Virus record (IMG/VR): IMGVR_UViG_3300031706_000039 | Location: 1 to 25,727 of that record | DNA length: 25,727 nucleotides | Direction: 5' to 3' (one strand) | Source of the DNA: a virus | Part shown: positions 1 through 6,603 of the stretch, piece by piece | Position numbering within the stretch: position 1 is the stretch's first letter | Layout of the letters: each line of letters begins with the position of its first letter | Notes under the pieces: generated by a model | The model's database searches: none | What the model saw: the letters and a program-made list of their open reading frames with translations, nothing else | Told to the model about the DNA's origin: nothing | Made by a program: the position numbers and the translations under genes

Positions 1-1463
1 AGTCTGTAAGTGTGGGATACCGCATTCACAAAATGGCTTTGGAATCTGAAAAAGACGGCATGGAATCCTACCGGGCAACCGATTGGGAACCATACGAAAT
101 AAGCATGGTAAGCGTGCCAGCAGACGCCGGGGTCGGTATTGGCCGTGGCGTTGATGGTGAGCATCAAACCGAAGTAACAAACATCCAAATTAAAAAACTT
201 GAGGAATCCAAAATGGATACGAAAGCACCAGAAGCCACACCCGTTGTGGATAACACATTTGCAATTGAAGATGTGCGAAAAGCCGAATTAGGCCGCATTA
301 CTGACATTGAAGCAATCGGAAACCAGCACGGTTTTGGAACTGACGCACGCGCAGCAATCACCAGCGGTCAATCTGCTAATTCGTTTCGCAGCCATGTGTT
401 GAATAACATTAGCAAGCCAGCCCCGGTTGTATCTACGGACATTGGTTTAACTGAAAAAGAAGTGCGTAATTTCTCCTTTATGCGCGCCATTCACGCTTTA
501 TCAAACCCATCGGATCGTCGTGCGCAAGAAGCGGCAGCCTTTGAATTTGAAGCGTCACGCGCAGCAGCAGATCAAATGGGCAGAACAGCCCAAGGTTTGT
601 TTGTGCCATCCGAAGTGTTAAAGCGTGATTTAAACGTGGGCACGGCGACCGCTGGCGGCAACACTGTTGCAACCGATCTTTTGTCAAACAGCTTTATTGA
701 TAGCTTAGAAAACGCAATGGTTGTTGCTGGCATGGGCGCTACTATGTTGCGCGATCTCAATGGCAACGTCGCTATTCCGCGTCAAACCAGTGGAGCAACA
801 GCTTACTGGGTTGCTGAATCTGCCGCTGTTACTGAAAGCCAGGCAGCATTCGATCAAGTAACAATGTCACCCAAAACGGTTGGTGCGTTCTCTGATATTA
901 GCCGCAAATTGTTGCTACAAAGTTCAATCGACATTGAAGGTTTTGTGCGTAATGACCTGGCAATGCGCTTGGCTATGGCGATTGACCTATCTGCAATCGC
1001 TGGTACTGGTTCTAGCAACCAGCCCACTGGCATTTTGGCCACCACTGGCATTGGCGCGAAAACCTTTGCAGCGGCCGGCAATCCAACATTTGGCGAAATG
1101 GTCGATGTTGAAAGTCAGGTTTCAATTGATAACGCTTTGTTTGGTTCTTTGGGCTATGTCTCAACAGCCGCCATGGCGGGTGCCATGAAGCAAAAAGCGA
1201 AGGATGCCGGGTCGGGTCAATTCGTAATGGCTAACAACCAGGTGAACGGCTACAACATGGCCGTGACTAATCAAATGACGGCTAATACCGTTCTATTTGG
1301 TAACTGGGCAGATTTGATTATTGGCATGTGGGGCGGCCTCGACATTAACGTCGATACCTCTACTGGTTCAGCCTCAGGCACGGTCCGCGTGGTTTGTATG
1401 CAGGATGTTGACATTGCAGTTCGCCATGCTCAATCGTTCGCTAAAGGCTCTGGTGGTTCTTAA
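1..1463 (+). CDS. Prohead protease-major capsid protein fusion (5' truncated)
   Basis: The reading frame is open to the left edge (first full codon at base 3), so the true start lies outside the window. The first ~45 residues look like the end of an S78/HK97-type prohead protease, with the motif WEPYEISMVSVPADAGVGIGR-like around residues 25-45. A charged linker or delta-like scaffold region follows to about residue 190, and then an HK97-fold capsid domain (Phage_capsid family) with an AIPRQTSG strand, the AYWVAESAAVTES segment and a conserved GTGSSNQPTGIL motif. Fused proteases cut themselves and the scaffold region from the shell protein during head maturation. The catalytic residues are upstream and not visible. 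The capsid call is secure; that protease and capsid are one polypeptide is seen directly as one uninterrupted frame. Confidence 0.93.
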   Translation, partial: SVSVGYRIHKMALESEKDGMESYRATDWEPYEISMVSVPADAGVGIGRGVDGEHQTEVTNIQIKKLEESKMDTKAPEATPVVDNTFAIEDVRKAELGRITDIEAIGNQHGFGTDARAAITSGQSANSFRSHVLNNISKPAPVVSTDIGLTEKEVRNFSFMRAIHALSNPSDRRAQEAAAFEFEASRAAADQMGRTAQGLFVPSEVLKRDLNVGTATAGGNTVATDLLSNSFIDSLENAMVVAGMGATMLRDLNGNVAIPRQTSGATAYWVAESAAVTESQAAFDQVTMSPKTVGAFSDISRKLLLQSSIDIEGFVRNDLAMRLAMAIDLSAIAGTGSSNQPTGILATTGIGAKTFAAAGNPTFGEMVDVESQVSIDNALFGSLGYVSTAAMAGAMKQKAKDAGSGQFVMANNQVNGYNMAVTNQMTANTVLFGNWADLIIGMWGGLDINVDTSTGSASGTVRVVCMQDVDIAVRHAQSFAKGSGGS

Positions 1464-1476
1464 ACCCTAGACCCTG

Positions 1477-1503
1477 GGGCGGGGTAACACCCGCCCATTT
1501 TTA
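1477..1503 (+). terminator. Terminator after the capsid gene
   Basis: GGGCGGG (1477-1483) pairs perfectly with CCCGCCC (1490-1496) across a 6-nt loop, followed by ATTTTT. It sits 13 nt past the capsid stop. It probably acts as a partial terminator or 3' end stabiliser that keeps capsid mRNA more abundant than the downstream head and tail genes. Confidence 0.75.
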
Positions 1504-1526
1504 ACCAGGTAATAATTTAACCAGGT
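1501..1526 (+). repeat. Tandem 10-bp repeat before the small head gene
   Basis: TTAACCAGGT occurs at 1501-1510 and again at 1517-1526. The second copy is 7 nt from the ATG at 1534, and its AGGTG can serve as the Shine-Dalgarno. The first copy has the same AGG but no start codon. Its function is unknown; a slippage duplication of the ribosome-binding region is the simplest explanation. Confidence 0.6.
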
Positions 1527-1533
1527 GAATAAG

Positions 1534-1701
1534 ATGAAAGTTAAGATTTTAAACACGACCGCAGCAAGCGGAACAGATTTGTTAGCCGGTTCAGTCGCCG
1601 AAGTCAGCGACCAGGACGGGCAGACGTTAATACGCATGGGCAAGGCAGAGGCATATACAGCGCCAGCCACAGCCACGAAAGCAGCAAAGAAAAAGGCGTA
1701 A
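1534..1701 (+). CDS. Small head-associated protein, 55 aa
   Basis: This short frame lies in the gap after the capsid gene, with a start at ATG 1534 and AGGTGAATAAG just upstream. The protein starts MKVKILNTTAASGT, continues with a compact beta-rich stretch (LLAGSVAEVSDQDGQ), and ends in an Ala/Lys-rich tail (TKAAKKKA). Short proteins with this MKVxIL...G...V..vs..dg..Li..GkAe layout are common right after phage capsid genes and are usually annotated as hypothetical (DUF7302-like) or head-completion proteins. It ends 3 nt before the next start. A role in the head is inferred from position. The frame, start and spacing support a real gene. Confidence 0.7.
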   Translation: MKVKILNTTAASGTDLLAGSVAEVSDQDGQTLIRMGKAEAYTAPATATKAAKKKA

Positions 1702-1704
1702 ACC

Positions 1705-1983
1705 ATGGCTTTTGTTGAAGATTTTGAAGCGTTTTTTGATACCGAAGATTTTGCAGTAATTGCAACCTTTTCGGGCACCAGCGTTTCAGGAATATTTGAT
1801 GAAAGTTTTATGGAAGTGCAAGGCGTTGAGGGATTCCACCCGGTCTTTACATGCGCCCAGGCCGATGTTTCGAGCGTGGCCCATGGTGATTCTATAACAA
1901 TCGGTGGTGTGGTGTTCCATGTTCAAGGCGTACAAAGGGATGGCACAGGAATGGTCGCCTTAATCTTAGAGGATCAAACCTAA
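1705..1983 (+). CDS. Head-tail joining protein (gpFII-like)
   Basis: The protein is 92 aa, begins MAFVEDFEAFFDTEDFAV, and contains a ...ATFSG..VSGIFDESF... segment, a central ADVSSVAHGDSITIGG beta region, and a VQRDGTGMVALILE C terminus. This pattern matches the small phage head-tail joining/attachment proteins of the lambda FII type, which sit at the portal vertex and receive the tail. Size and location after the capsid gene agree. Its stop overlaps the next start (TAATG). The family assignment comes from motif recognition only. Confidence 0.75.
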   Translation: MAFVEDFEAFFDTEDFAVIATFSGTSVSGIFDESFMEVQGVEGFHPVFTCAQADVSSVAHGDSITIGGVVFHVQGVQRDGTGMVALILEDQT

Positions 1984-2420
1984 TGGCGCACGCACGCCAG
2001 CAAATACGCGCCCAGTTGGTGACGACATTAACGGGCCTAACATCAACCGGCAACCGGGTCTTTGATCGGCCTGTTTTTTCTTATGCCGTTTTGCCAGCTT
2101 TAACCATCTATGCCGACCGAGACACAGTAGACGAGGATTTAAGCAGCAAAACTAGAAATTGGCATAATTTACAGCTAAGAGTTGAGGCCAGGGCCAAAGC
2201 AAAAGAGGGCGTCGAAGACTTAATTGACACTATTTGCGCGGAAATAGAAACAGCGATTTACGCAGACATCACACTAAACGGCAAAGTGGTCGAGGTTTAT
2301 TTGGAAGACACCGGCATAGAGTACAGCACAGAACAAGAAAAACCCCTTGCCCTGGCGACTTTAACCTTTACGGCAGTGTATAGAATTGCGCCAGGTGCGC
2401 CCAATACTTTGGCGAACTAA
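1983..2420 (+). CDS. Tail terminator-like protein (gpU-type)
   Basis: The 145-aa product starts MAHARQQIRAQLVTTLTGL and includes the pattern RVFDRPVFSYAVLPALTIYADRDTV (residues ~25-50), an LQLRVEARAKA strand, and a C terminus ALATLTFTAVYR. This is typical of the neck/tail-completion proteins that cap the tail tube and set its end (lambda gpU/gpZ functional class). It is translationally coupled to the preceding gene by a 1-nt overlap, and its TAA stop is also the first bases of a regulatory-looking repeat. The alternative label is minor tail protein Z-like; a neck or tail-completion role is likely from gene order. Confidence 0.65.
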   Translation: MAHARQQIRAQLVTTLTGLTSTGNRVFDRPVFSYAVLPALTIYADRDTVDEDLSSKTRNWHNLQLRVEARAKAKEGVEDLIDTICAEIETAIYADITLNGKVVEVYLEDTGIEYSTEQEKPLALATLTFTAVYRIAPGAPNTLAN

Positions 2421-2470
2421 TGCTATTCAAACCGAACAAAATAGCCAATTAATGCTATTTAAACCGAACA
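2420..2470 (+). repeat. Repeat pair ATGCTATTNAAACCGAACA, late-operon copies
   Basis: Two 19-bp copies occur at 2420-2438 (N=C) and 2452-2470 (N=T), 32 bp apart start to start, and the match continues with AAA. The first begins at the last base of the upstream stop codon; the second ends 16 nt before the ATG at 2487. The same 19-mer occurs twice more, on the other strand, at 23695-23747. Each pair points toward the gene it precedes. It is not a palindrome and not a clear sigma-70 promoter. Candidate roles: binding site for a phage regulator, or a translational operator. Confidence 0.8.
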
Positions 2471-2486
2471 AAAGTGAGGTACACAA

Positions 2487-2621
2487 ATGTTGATGTACAA
2501 AAATGATCAGGTTGTAGACACGCACGCCAGCCAAATTCAAACGATGAAAAACCGTGGCTGGAGCGATAAAGCGCCGGCCGCAAAACCAAAGAAAGTAACT
2601 AAAACTAAGGAGGCCAACTAA
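2487..2621 (+). CDS. Small basic protein before the tail tube, 44 aa
   Basis: The frame starts at ATG 2487 with GTGAGG as Shine-Dalgarno and overlaps the tail tube start by one base (TAATG). The product begins MLMYKNDQVVDTHASQIQ and ends in a Lys/Pro/Ala-rich stretch (KAPAAKPKKVTKTK). Its middle (DTHASQIQTMKNRGWSDK) resembles the small proteins that sometimes follow capsid or precede tube genes. I do not recognise a defined family. A head or tail accessory role is inferred only from position and coupling to the tube gene. It is preceded by the 19-bp repeat pair, so its expression may be specifically controlled. Confidence 0.6.
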   Translation: MLMYKNDQVVDTHASQIQTMKNRGWSDKAPAAKPKKVTKTKEAN

Positions 2622-3010
2622 TGGCTAATCACGCAGCTACAGCCGGCCTGGTAAAAATCGGGTCCACCACAATCGGCGAATTACGTTCGTATTCGTTATC
2701 AGAGACAGCCGGGACCATCGAAGATACCACCCTTGGTGATAGCTCTAAAACCTACAAAGCAGGGCAAACCACGTTTAGTGGCTCTTGCGAAATGTTTTGG
2801 GATGAGGGCGACGCCGGGCAAAACGCGGTCACCATTGGAGCTTCCTTGGTGTTAAATCTTTTCCCAGAAGGATCGGCAAACGGCGATTATTTTGCGACGG
2901 GAAGCGCCATTGTCACGGAAATCGGTGTCAGTGCCGCAATTGATGGAATGGTCGAACAGACGTTTAGTTTCACTGGTTCGGGCGCTCTAACCTGGGCAGC
3001 CGTTTCCTAA
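2621..3010 (+). CDS. Major tail protein (tail tube)
   Basis: The 129-aa protein starts MANHAATAGLVKIGSTTIGEL and has the tube-protein layout: an N-terminal strand, a loop with IEDTTLGDSSKTYKAG, a beta strand TFSGSCEMFWDEGD, and a C-terminal strand with VEQTFSFTGSGALTW. Tail tube proteins polymerise as hexameric rings around the tape measure. A very good Shine-Dalgarno (AAGGAGG, 2607-2613) lies inside the preceding gene, as expected for an abundant structural protein. It is followed by an elaborately folded leader that probably lowers expression of the next gene. At 129 aa it is slightly short for the family but complete. Confidence 0.85.
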   Translation: MANHAATAGLVKIGSTTIGELRSYSLSETAGTIEDTTLGDSSKTYKAGQTTFSGSCEMFWDEGDAGQNAVTIGASLVLNLFPEGSANGDYFATGSAIVTEIGVSAAIDGMVEQTFSFTGSGALTWAAVS

Positions 3011-3015
3011 CCAGT

Positions 3016-3104
3016 TTAGCGGCTAGGGCTTTGGCCTGAAACAGCGTTTTCCCCGATGCGTTCGCCGCTAATTAATCGGGGGTTTTAAATAATCGGGGAA
3101 TTTT
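3016..3104 (+). promoter_or_regulatory. Structured leader/attenuator before gene G
   Basis: TTAGCGGC (3016-3023) pairs perfectly with GCCGCTAA (3064-3071). CCCCGAT (3051-3057) can pair with ATCGGGG at 3075-3081, which is followed by GTTTT (terminator-like), or with a second ATCGGGG at 3092-3098, which contains the Shine-Dalgarno of the next gene. TAATCGGGG-n-TTTTA occurs twice at 17-bp spacing. The alternatives exclude each other, so the leader could set the tube:chaperone ratio by termination and/or SD sequestration. Sequence facts are direct; the switching is inferred. Confidence 0.55.
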
Positions 3105-3461
3105 ATGAGTAATATTTTAGAGGTAGCAAAGACGCAATTTAGGGACCGCATGAGCGGCAAATTGCAATTTTCCAACGTGCCAGAATGGTTGGTCGATGGA
3201 AAAGAAACCGTCATTTATTACAAACCGTCTATGAATTTTAAGGACCAGGGCGAAGTTTTAAAATTGCATGGTGAAGGAAAGCAAGCCGAAGCCGTGGCCA
3301 TGACGTTTATTTTGAGAGCCATGGACCAAGACGGCACCAAATTATTTAAGCGCAGCAACATGACCGAACTAATGAGACAGATTGACCCGGACATTATCAG
3401 CCGCGTGGTTTCAGAAATGGGCGGCGACGACCCAGAATTTGAGGATGCAATAAAAAACTAA
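3105..3461 (+). CDS. Tail assembly chaperone G
   Basis: The 118-aa product starts MSNILEVAKTQF and contains EWLVDGKETVIYYKPSMNFKD-type and FILRAMDQDGTKLFKRSNMTEL segments. These are typical of small tail assembly chaperones located between tail tube and tape measure. Chaperone G coats the tape measure during tail assembly and is absent from the virion. The start at ATG 3105 has GGGGA 5-6 nt upstream, within the second copy of the duplicated leader element. The last sense codons (ATA AAA AAC) form a slippery heptamer immediately before the TAA, allowing a longer GT protein. Confidence 0.8.
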   Translation: MSNILEVAKTQFRDRMSGKLQFSNVPEWLVDGKETVIYYKPSMNFKDQGEVLKLHGEGKQAEAVAMTFILRAMDQDGTKLFKRSNMTELMRQIDPDIISRVVSEMGGDDPEFEDAIKN

Positions 3462-3595
3462 AACAGGACCATGATTTAAGGTTCGCCATGATGTTGGCCG
3501 AACACCTCCACAAAACCCTGGGGGAAATCATGGACCTGGATACCGACGAAATTATACTCTGGGCAGCGTTTTTGGAATTGAAAAATGGCAAATAA
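3105..3595 (+). CDS. Tail assembly chaperone GT, -1 frameshift product
   Basis: Reading shifts by -1 at A AAA AAC (3452-3458), the last seven bases before the G stop. It then continues CTA AAA CAG GAC... for 45 codons to TAA at 3593-3595, giving about 163 aa. The extension contains LRFAMMLAEHLHKTLGEIM and DTDEIILWAAFLELKNGK, a T-domain-like sequence with conserved aromatic and acidic residues. In lambda and relatives G and GT are made at a fixed ratio; GT binds the tape measure and recruits tube subunits. The T frame has no suitable independent start and overlaps the tape measure start by 11 nt. The frameshift is inferred from the canonical heptamer and conserved gene order. Confidence 0.8.
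3452..3458 (+). other. -1 programmed frameshift slippery site A AAA AAC
   Basis: The heptamer has the X XXY YYZ form and is in phase with gene G (ATA AAA AAC TAA). Both tRNAs can re-pair after slipping back one base. The stop codon directly follows the site, which is an additional stimulator in several known frameshift systems. I did not identify a clear downstream pseudoknot. Confidence 0.8.
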
Positions 3596-5483
3596 AGACA
3601 TAAAAATCAAGATTAAGGCGGTTAACAAAACCCGCCGTGCTTTTATGGCTGTTACCGCTGGACTAGGCGGTATTGCCAAAGCAGCCTTTTCTATGAAAAC
3701 CGCCATAGGTTTGGCTGCCGGCGCCCTGGGTATTGGTTTCTTAATTAAACGCTCGATGGATGCCACGGACGAACTGGCCAAAACAGCCAGGGCGATTGGT
3801 CTATCAGTCACAGAGTTGCAGCGGTTCCAATATGCCGCCGAATTGGGCGGCGTGGAAAGCAAGGCACTAAACAAAGCCATGCAAAAACTGGCCATTAATA
3901 TATCCGATGTGGCTGGCGGTACTGGCGAAGCCAAAGACGCGTTTGAACGCTATGGAATATCTGCCAAAAATGCCGACGGTTCAACCCGAAGCGTTTCCGA
4001 TGTGATGGGCCAAGCGGCAACCGCCCTGGAAGGAATGACCAACAAAACCGACCGGGCATCATTTGTTTATGACCTATTCGGTGCCAGGGGTGCCAAAGTC
4101 ATTAACATGCTCCAGGATGGCAAAGCCGCCATGGAAGCCATGAAAGCCGAAGCCGATAGCTTGGGCCTAGTAATGTCGGGCGCGCTTATCCAGGGCGTGG
4201 AGGATGCCAATGACGCGATTTTACGTTTGACCAGCTACCTGGGGAATGTGTTTCACCGTGTGGTTGCTTCCCTGGCTCCAATTATTACCGAAGCGACCGA
4301 CGCTTTGCGTAATTTTGTCCAAATGAAAATTGATGATTCTGGTGGTATCGCGCAGTTCTCGCGTGAAATTGCCGTAAATGTTGTAAAAGCCTCCCGGTCA
4401 ATGGTTAAGGCATTTACAGCCGTAACCAATTCAATTATTAGGTTTTCTAATGCACTTGGAAGTGCCACAAATATTTATGAAAAAATGTTCGGCGACAAAA
4501 GAACGATTGAGTCAATAAATAAAGAAATAGCCAGCACAGTTCAGCACATTGAAATGCTTGCAAATATAAGCAAAGGAAATGTTCCTTTGATAGCATCACA
4601 AGCCCCACAGGTTGCAAAATTAGAGTTAACAATATTAGCTCTTAAGGAATTAATATCGACCGGGGAAGTTTTAAGCACGAATCCGATAACACCACAAATT
4701 GATGATTCCGCAGCCCTAGAAATCCTTGATAGTTTGGAAGCCAGGTTATCAAAAATAACCGACAGTAACGTAATTACAGACGTAAGCACGACAGGTTCAA
4801 CATTAGTCGATCTAACCCCAAAACCTACCGCCGACAAACACGCGCGGGAATACGAAAATGCCTTAGATCATGATCGACGGATGGTTGAATTTCGCAAAAA
4901 AATTGCTGCGCGTGAAGAAATGGAACGAAATAAATCGATTGAGTTAACACATCAATATTTAGCCAAACAATCAGCGATGCAAAAAGCGGGAAAGAGAAAG
5001 GATTTTGGTGATCTAAAAGAGGAAGGAAAAAACACTTTAGCAGCGTTGAGCGGAAACTTTAAAGCGGCTTTTGATTTGAATAAATCATTTGCATTAAAAG
5101 ATGCATTAATTAATACCTATAAATCAGTTTCAACAGCCCTGTCTTCTTCACCTTTTCCATTAAACTTGGGGTTTGCTGCAATTGCTTTAGCTAACGGCAT
5201 GGCTCAAGTGCAATCGATTCGCTCCACTCAATTCCGTGCAAATGGTGGACCCATGAGCGCCGGCAGCCCATACATTGTGGGTGAGCGTGGACCCGAATTA
5301 GTGGTGCCCAACCAGGCTGCAAACGTGGTTCCTAATAGCCAGCTTGGCGGAGGAAATTTCACCATCAATATTAGCGCAAATGACACCGCCGGGTTCGATG
5401 AATTATTGACCAAACGGCGCGGCACGTTAATGAATATTATCAATCAGTCATTAAATGAGCGCGGGAGGCCGGCACTAGCATGA
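3585..5483 (+). CDS. Tail tape measure protein
   Basis: The 632-aa protein is long, Ala-rich and helical. A hydrophobic segment occupies residues ~25-55 (GLGGIAKAAFSMKTAIGLAAG followed by ALGIGFLIKRSM). A TP901-type region TDELAKTARAIGLSVTELQRF follows around residues 60-85. The C-terminal hallmark is RANGGPMSAGSPYIVGERGPELVVP, seen near the end of many tape measures. The middle has coiled-coil-like charged stretches (residues ~420-470). It sets tail length: at roughly 0.15 nm per residue a tail near 95 nm would be expected, a rule-of-thumb estimate. The start at ATG 3585 lies inside the end of the T frame. A Walker motif or peptidoglycan hydrolase domain is not evident. Confidence 0.92.
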   Translation: MANKDIKIKIKAVNKTRRAFMAVTAGLGGIAKAAFSMKTAIGLAAGALGIGFLIKRSMDATDELAKTARAIGLSVTELQRFQYAAELGGVESKALNKAMQKLAINISDVAGGTGEAKDAFERYGISAKNADGSTRSVSDVMGQAATALEGMTNKTDRASFVYDLFGARGAKVINMLQDGKAAMEAMKAEADSLGLVMSGALIQGVEDANDAILRLTSYLGNVFHRVVASLAPIITEATDALRNFVQMKIDDSGGIAQFSREIAVNVVKASRSMVKAFTAVTNSIIRFSNALGSATNIYEKMFGDKRTIESINKEIASTVQHIEMLANISKGNVPLIASQAPQVAKLELTILALKELISTGEVLSTNPITPQIDDSAALEILDSLEARLSKITDSNVITDVSTTGSTLVDLTPKPTADKHAREYENALDHDRRMVEFRKKIAAREEMERNKSIELTHQYLAKQSAMQKAGKRKDFGDLKEEGKNTLAALSGNFKAAFDLNKSFALKDALINTYKSVSTALSSSPFPLNLGFAAIALANGMAQVQSIRSTQFRANGGPMSAGSPYIVGERGPELVVPNQAANVVPNSQLGGGNFTINISANDTAGFDELLTKRRGTLMNIINQSLNERGRPALA

Positions 5484-6052
5484 GTTATCCCACAACCCCA
5501 AAGTTTAACGCTATAAATCTACAATCGGAAAGCCCGACTTTATTTTCTGAAACGGTCAGCGGTCGTATGCAAAGCCGAAAGATTAGTGGACAAAAATGGA
5601 CGTTTACGGCTACTTACCCGCCATTAACCAGGACCGAGTTTAACCCCGTTTTTGCGTTTACAGTTTTGCAAAGTGGACGCCATGGAGTGTTTACAGTAAC
5701 ACCGACAGAGATAAGCACTAGCAGCGGCAACCCCAGTGGCACGGTGACGTGTTCGGCGGCTGCCCTGGGCGCTACGTCGGTCACAATCGCAGGGCTTACA
5801 GGGGCTTTAAAAGCCGGTGACGTGGTTAAGTTTTCAGGCCATGACAAAGTTTATATGCTGACCGCCGACCGCTCTGGCAATGGTGCAATGGCCTTTACGC
5901 CGGCATTAATAACAGCCGTCACAACGTCAGACACAGTTATTTATATTAATGTGCCTTTTACAGTTAGATTAGCCAATGATGTGCAAGGTTATCAACTAGG
6001 CGCTGGCATGTTTTACAAATACGAAGTCGATTTTATAGAGTCTTTGTCATGA
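5480..6052 (+). CDS. Minor tail protein, distal tail region
   Basis: The 190-aa product overlaps the tape measure stop by 4 nt (ATGA). It begins MSYPTTPKFNAINLQSESP and includes a SRKISGQKWTFTATYPPLTR motif (residues ~32-52). This is characteristic of the small proteins between tape measure and tail tip genes in many siphoviruses, a position filled in lambda by gpM. The C-terminal half is beta-rich and ends FYKYEVDFIESLS. No catalytic motif is visible. A role at the tail tip or distal tail is inferred from gene order and the motif. Confidence 0.65.
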   Translation: MSYPTTPKFNAINLQSESPTLFSETVSGRMQSRKISGQKWTFTATYPPLTRTEFNPVFAFTVLQSGRHGVFTVTPTEISTSSGNPSGTVTCSAAALGATSVTIAGLTGALKAGDVVKFSGHDKVYMLTADRSGNGAMAFTPALITAVTTSDTVIYINVPFTVRLANDVQGYQLGAGMFYKYEVDFIESLS

Positions 6053-6603
6053 GCAGGGGTATTCATTCAGACGTAATAACAGAGCTAGCCAAAGACGCTT
6101 TTAATATGGCGCACTTAGTTAGTATTGATTTTTCAACCCCTGTTTATTTAACTGATTACTCCCACGACATTGTTTTTAGCAATAATACATATAGCTCTAG
6201 CAGTCATCTTTTGGGAATGGCTGATGTTAACGAAACCTCAGACGCACAAATAGGCACTTTCACTATTAACCTGTCCGGTGTAAATCAGACATTTATTGCA
6301 ATATTACTTAGTGAAAATTACATCGATCGTGGCGTGGTGATAAGCCGAGCAATTTTAAATAGTGCTGGTGCAATAATTGGCGTTCCAATCCCCCTATACA
6401 AAGGTCGTATAGATGGCTTTGCGATTAAAGATGATAAAAGCACAAGCCAGATTAATCTATCAACCGCCTCGCACTGGTCAGACTTTGAGAAAGAAAGTGG
6501 TCGCCGAACAAATCATAACAGCCAGCAAATATTTTTCCCTGGCGACAAAGGATTTGAGTTTGCATCTAGCGCCGTAAAAGATATTAAGTGGGGGCGCAAA
6601 TAA
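6049..6603 (+). CDS. Minor tail protein (gpL/DUF2163-like position)
   Basis: The 184-aa product overlaps its upstream neighbour by 4 nt and its downstream neighbour by 1 nt. It starts MSRGIHSDVITELAKDAFN and has the segment HLVSIDFSTPVYLTDYSHDI, then a beta-rich region with YKGRIDGF and STASHWSDFEKESGRRTN. The D-x-P-x-x-L-T and GRTN-like segments resemble tail-tip proteins of the DUF2163/gpL-like class that bind the hub. No NlpC/P60 peptidase gene follows, unlike in lambda (gpK); the tip protein comes next. Function is inferred mostly from order. Confidence 0.6.
   Translation: MSRGIHSDVITELAKDAFNMAHLVSIDFSTPVYLTDYSHDIVFSNNTYSSSSHLLGMADVNETSDAQIGTFTINLSGVNQTFIAILLSENYIDRGVVISRAILNSAGAIIGVPIPLYKGRIDGFAIKDDKSTSQINLSTASHWSDFEKESGRRTNHNSQQIFFPGDKGFEFASSAVKDIKWGRK

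Noticed and set aside
880-1188. Plus-strand 102-codon frame inside the capsid gene
   Set aside because: Out-of-frame shadow of a conserved capsid domain with no Shine-Dalgarno or family resemblance.
1467-1778. Minus-strand 103-codon frame
   Set aside because: It is antisense to the 55-codon head gene and the start of the joining protein, which have good starts and spacing in the operon direction.
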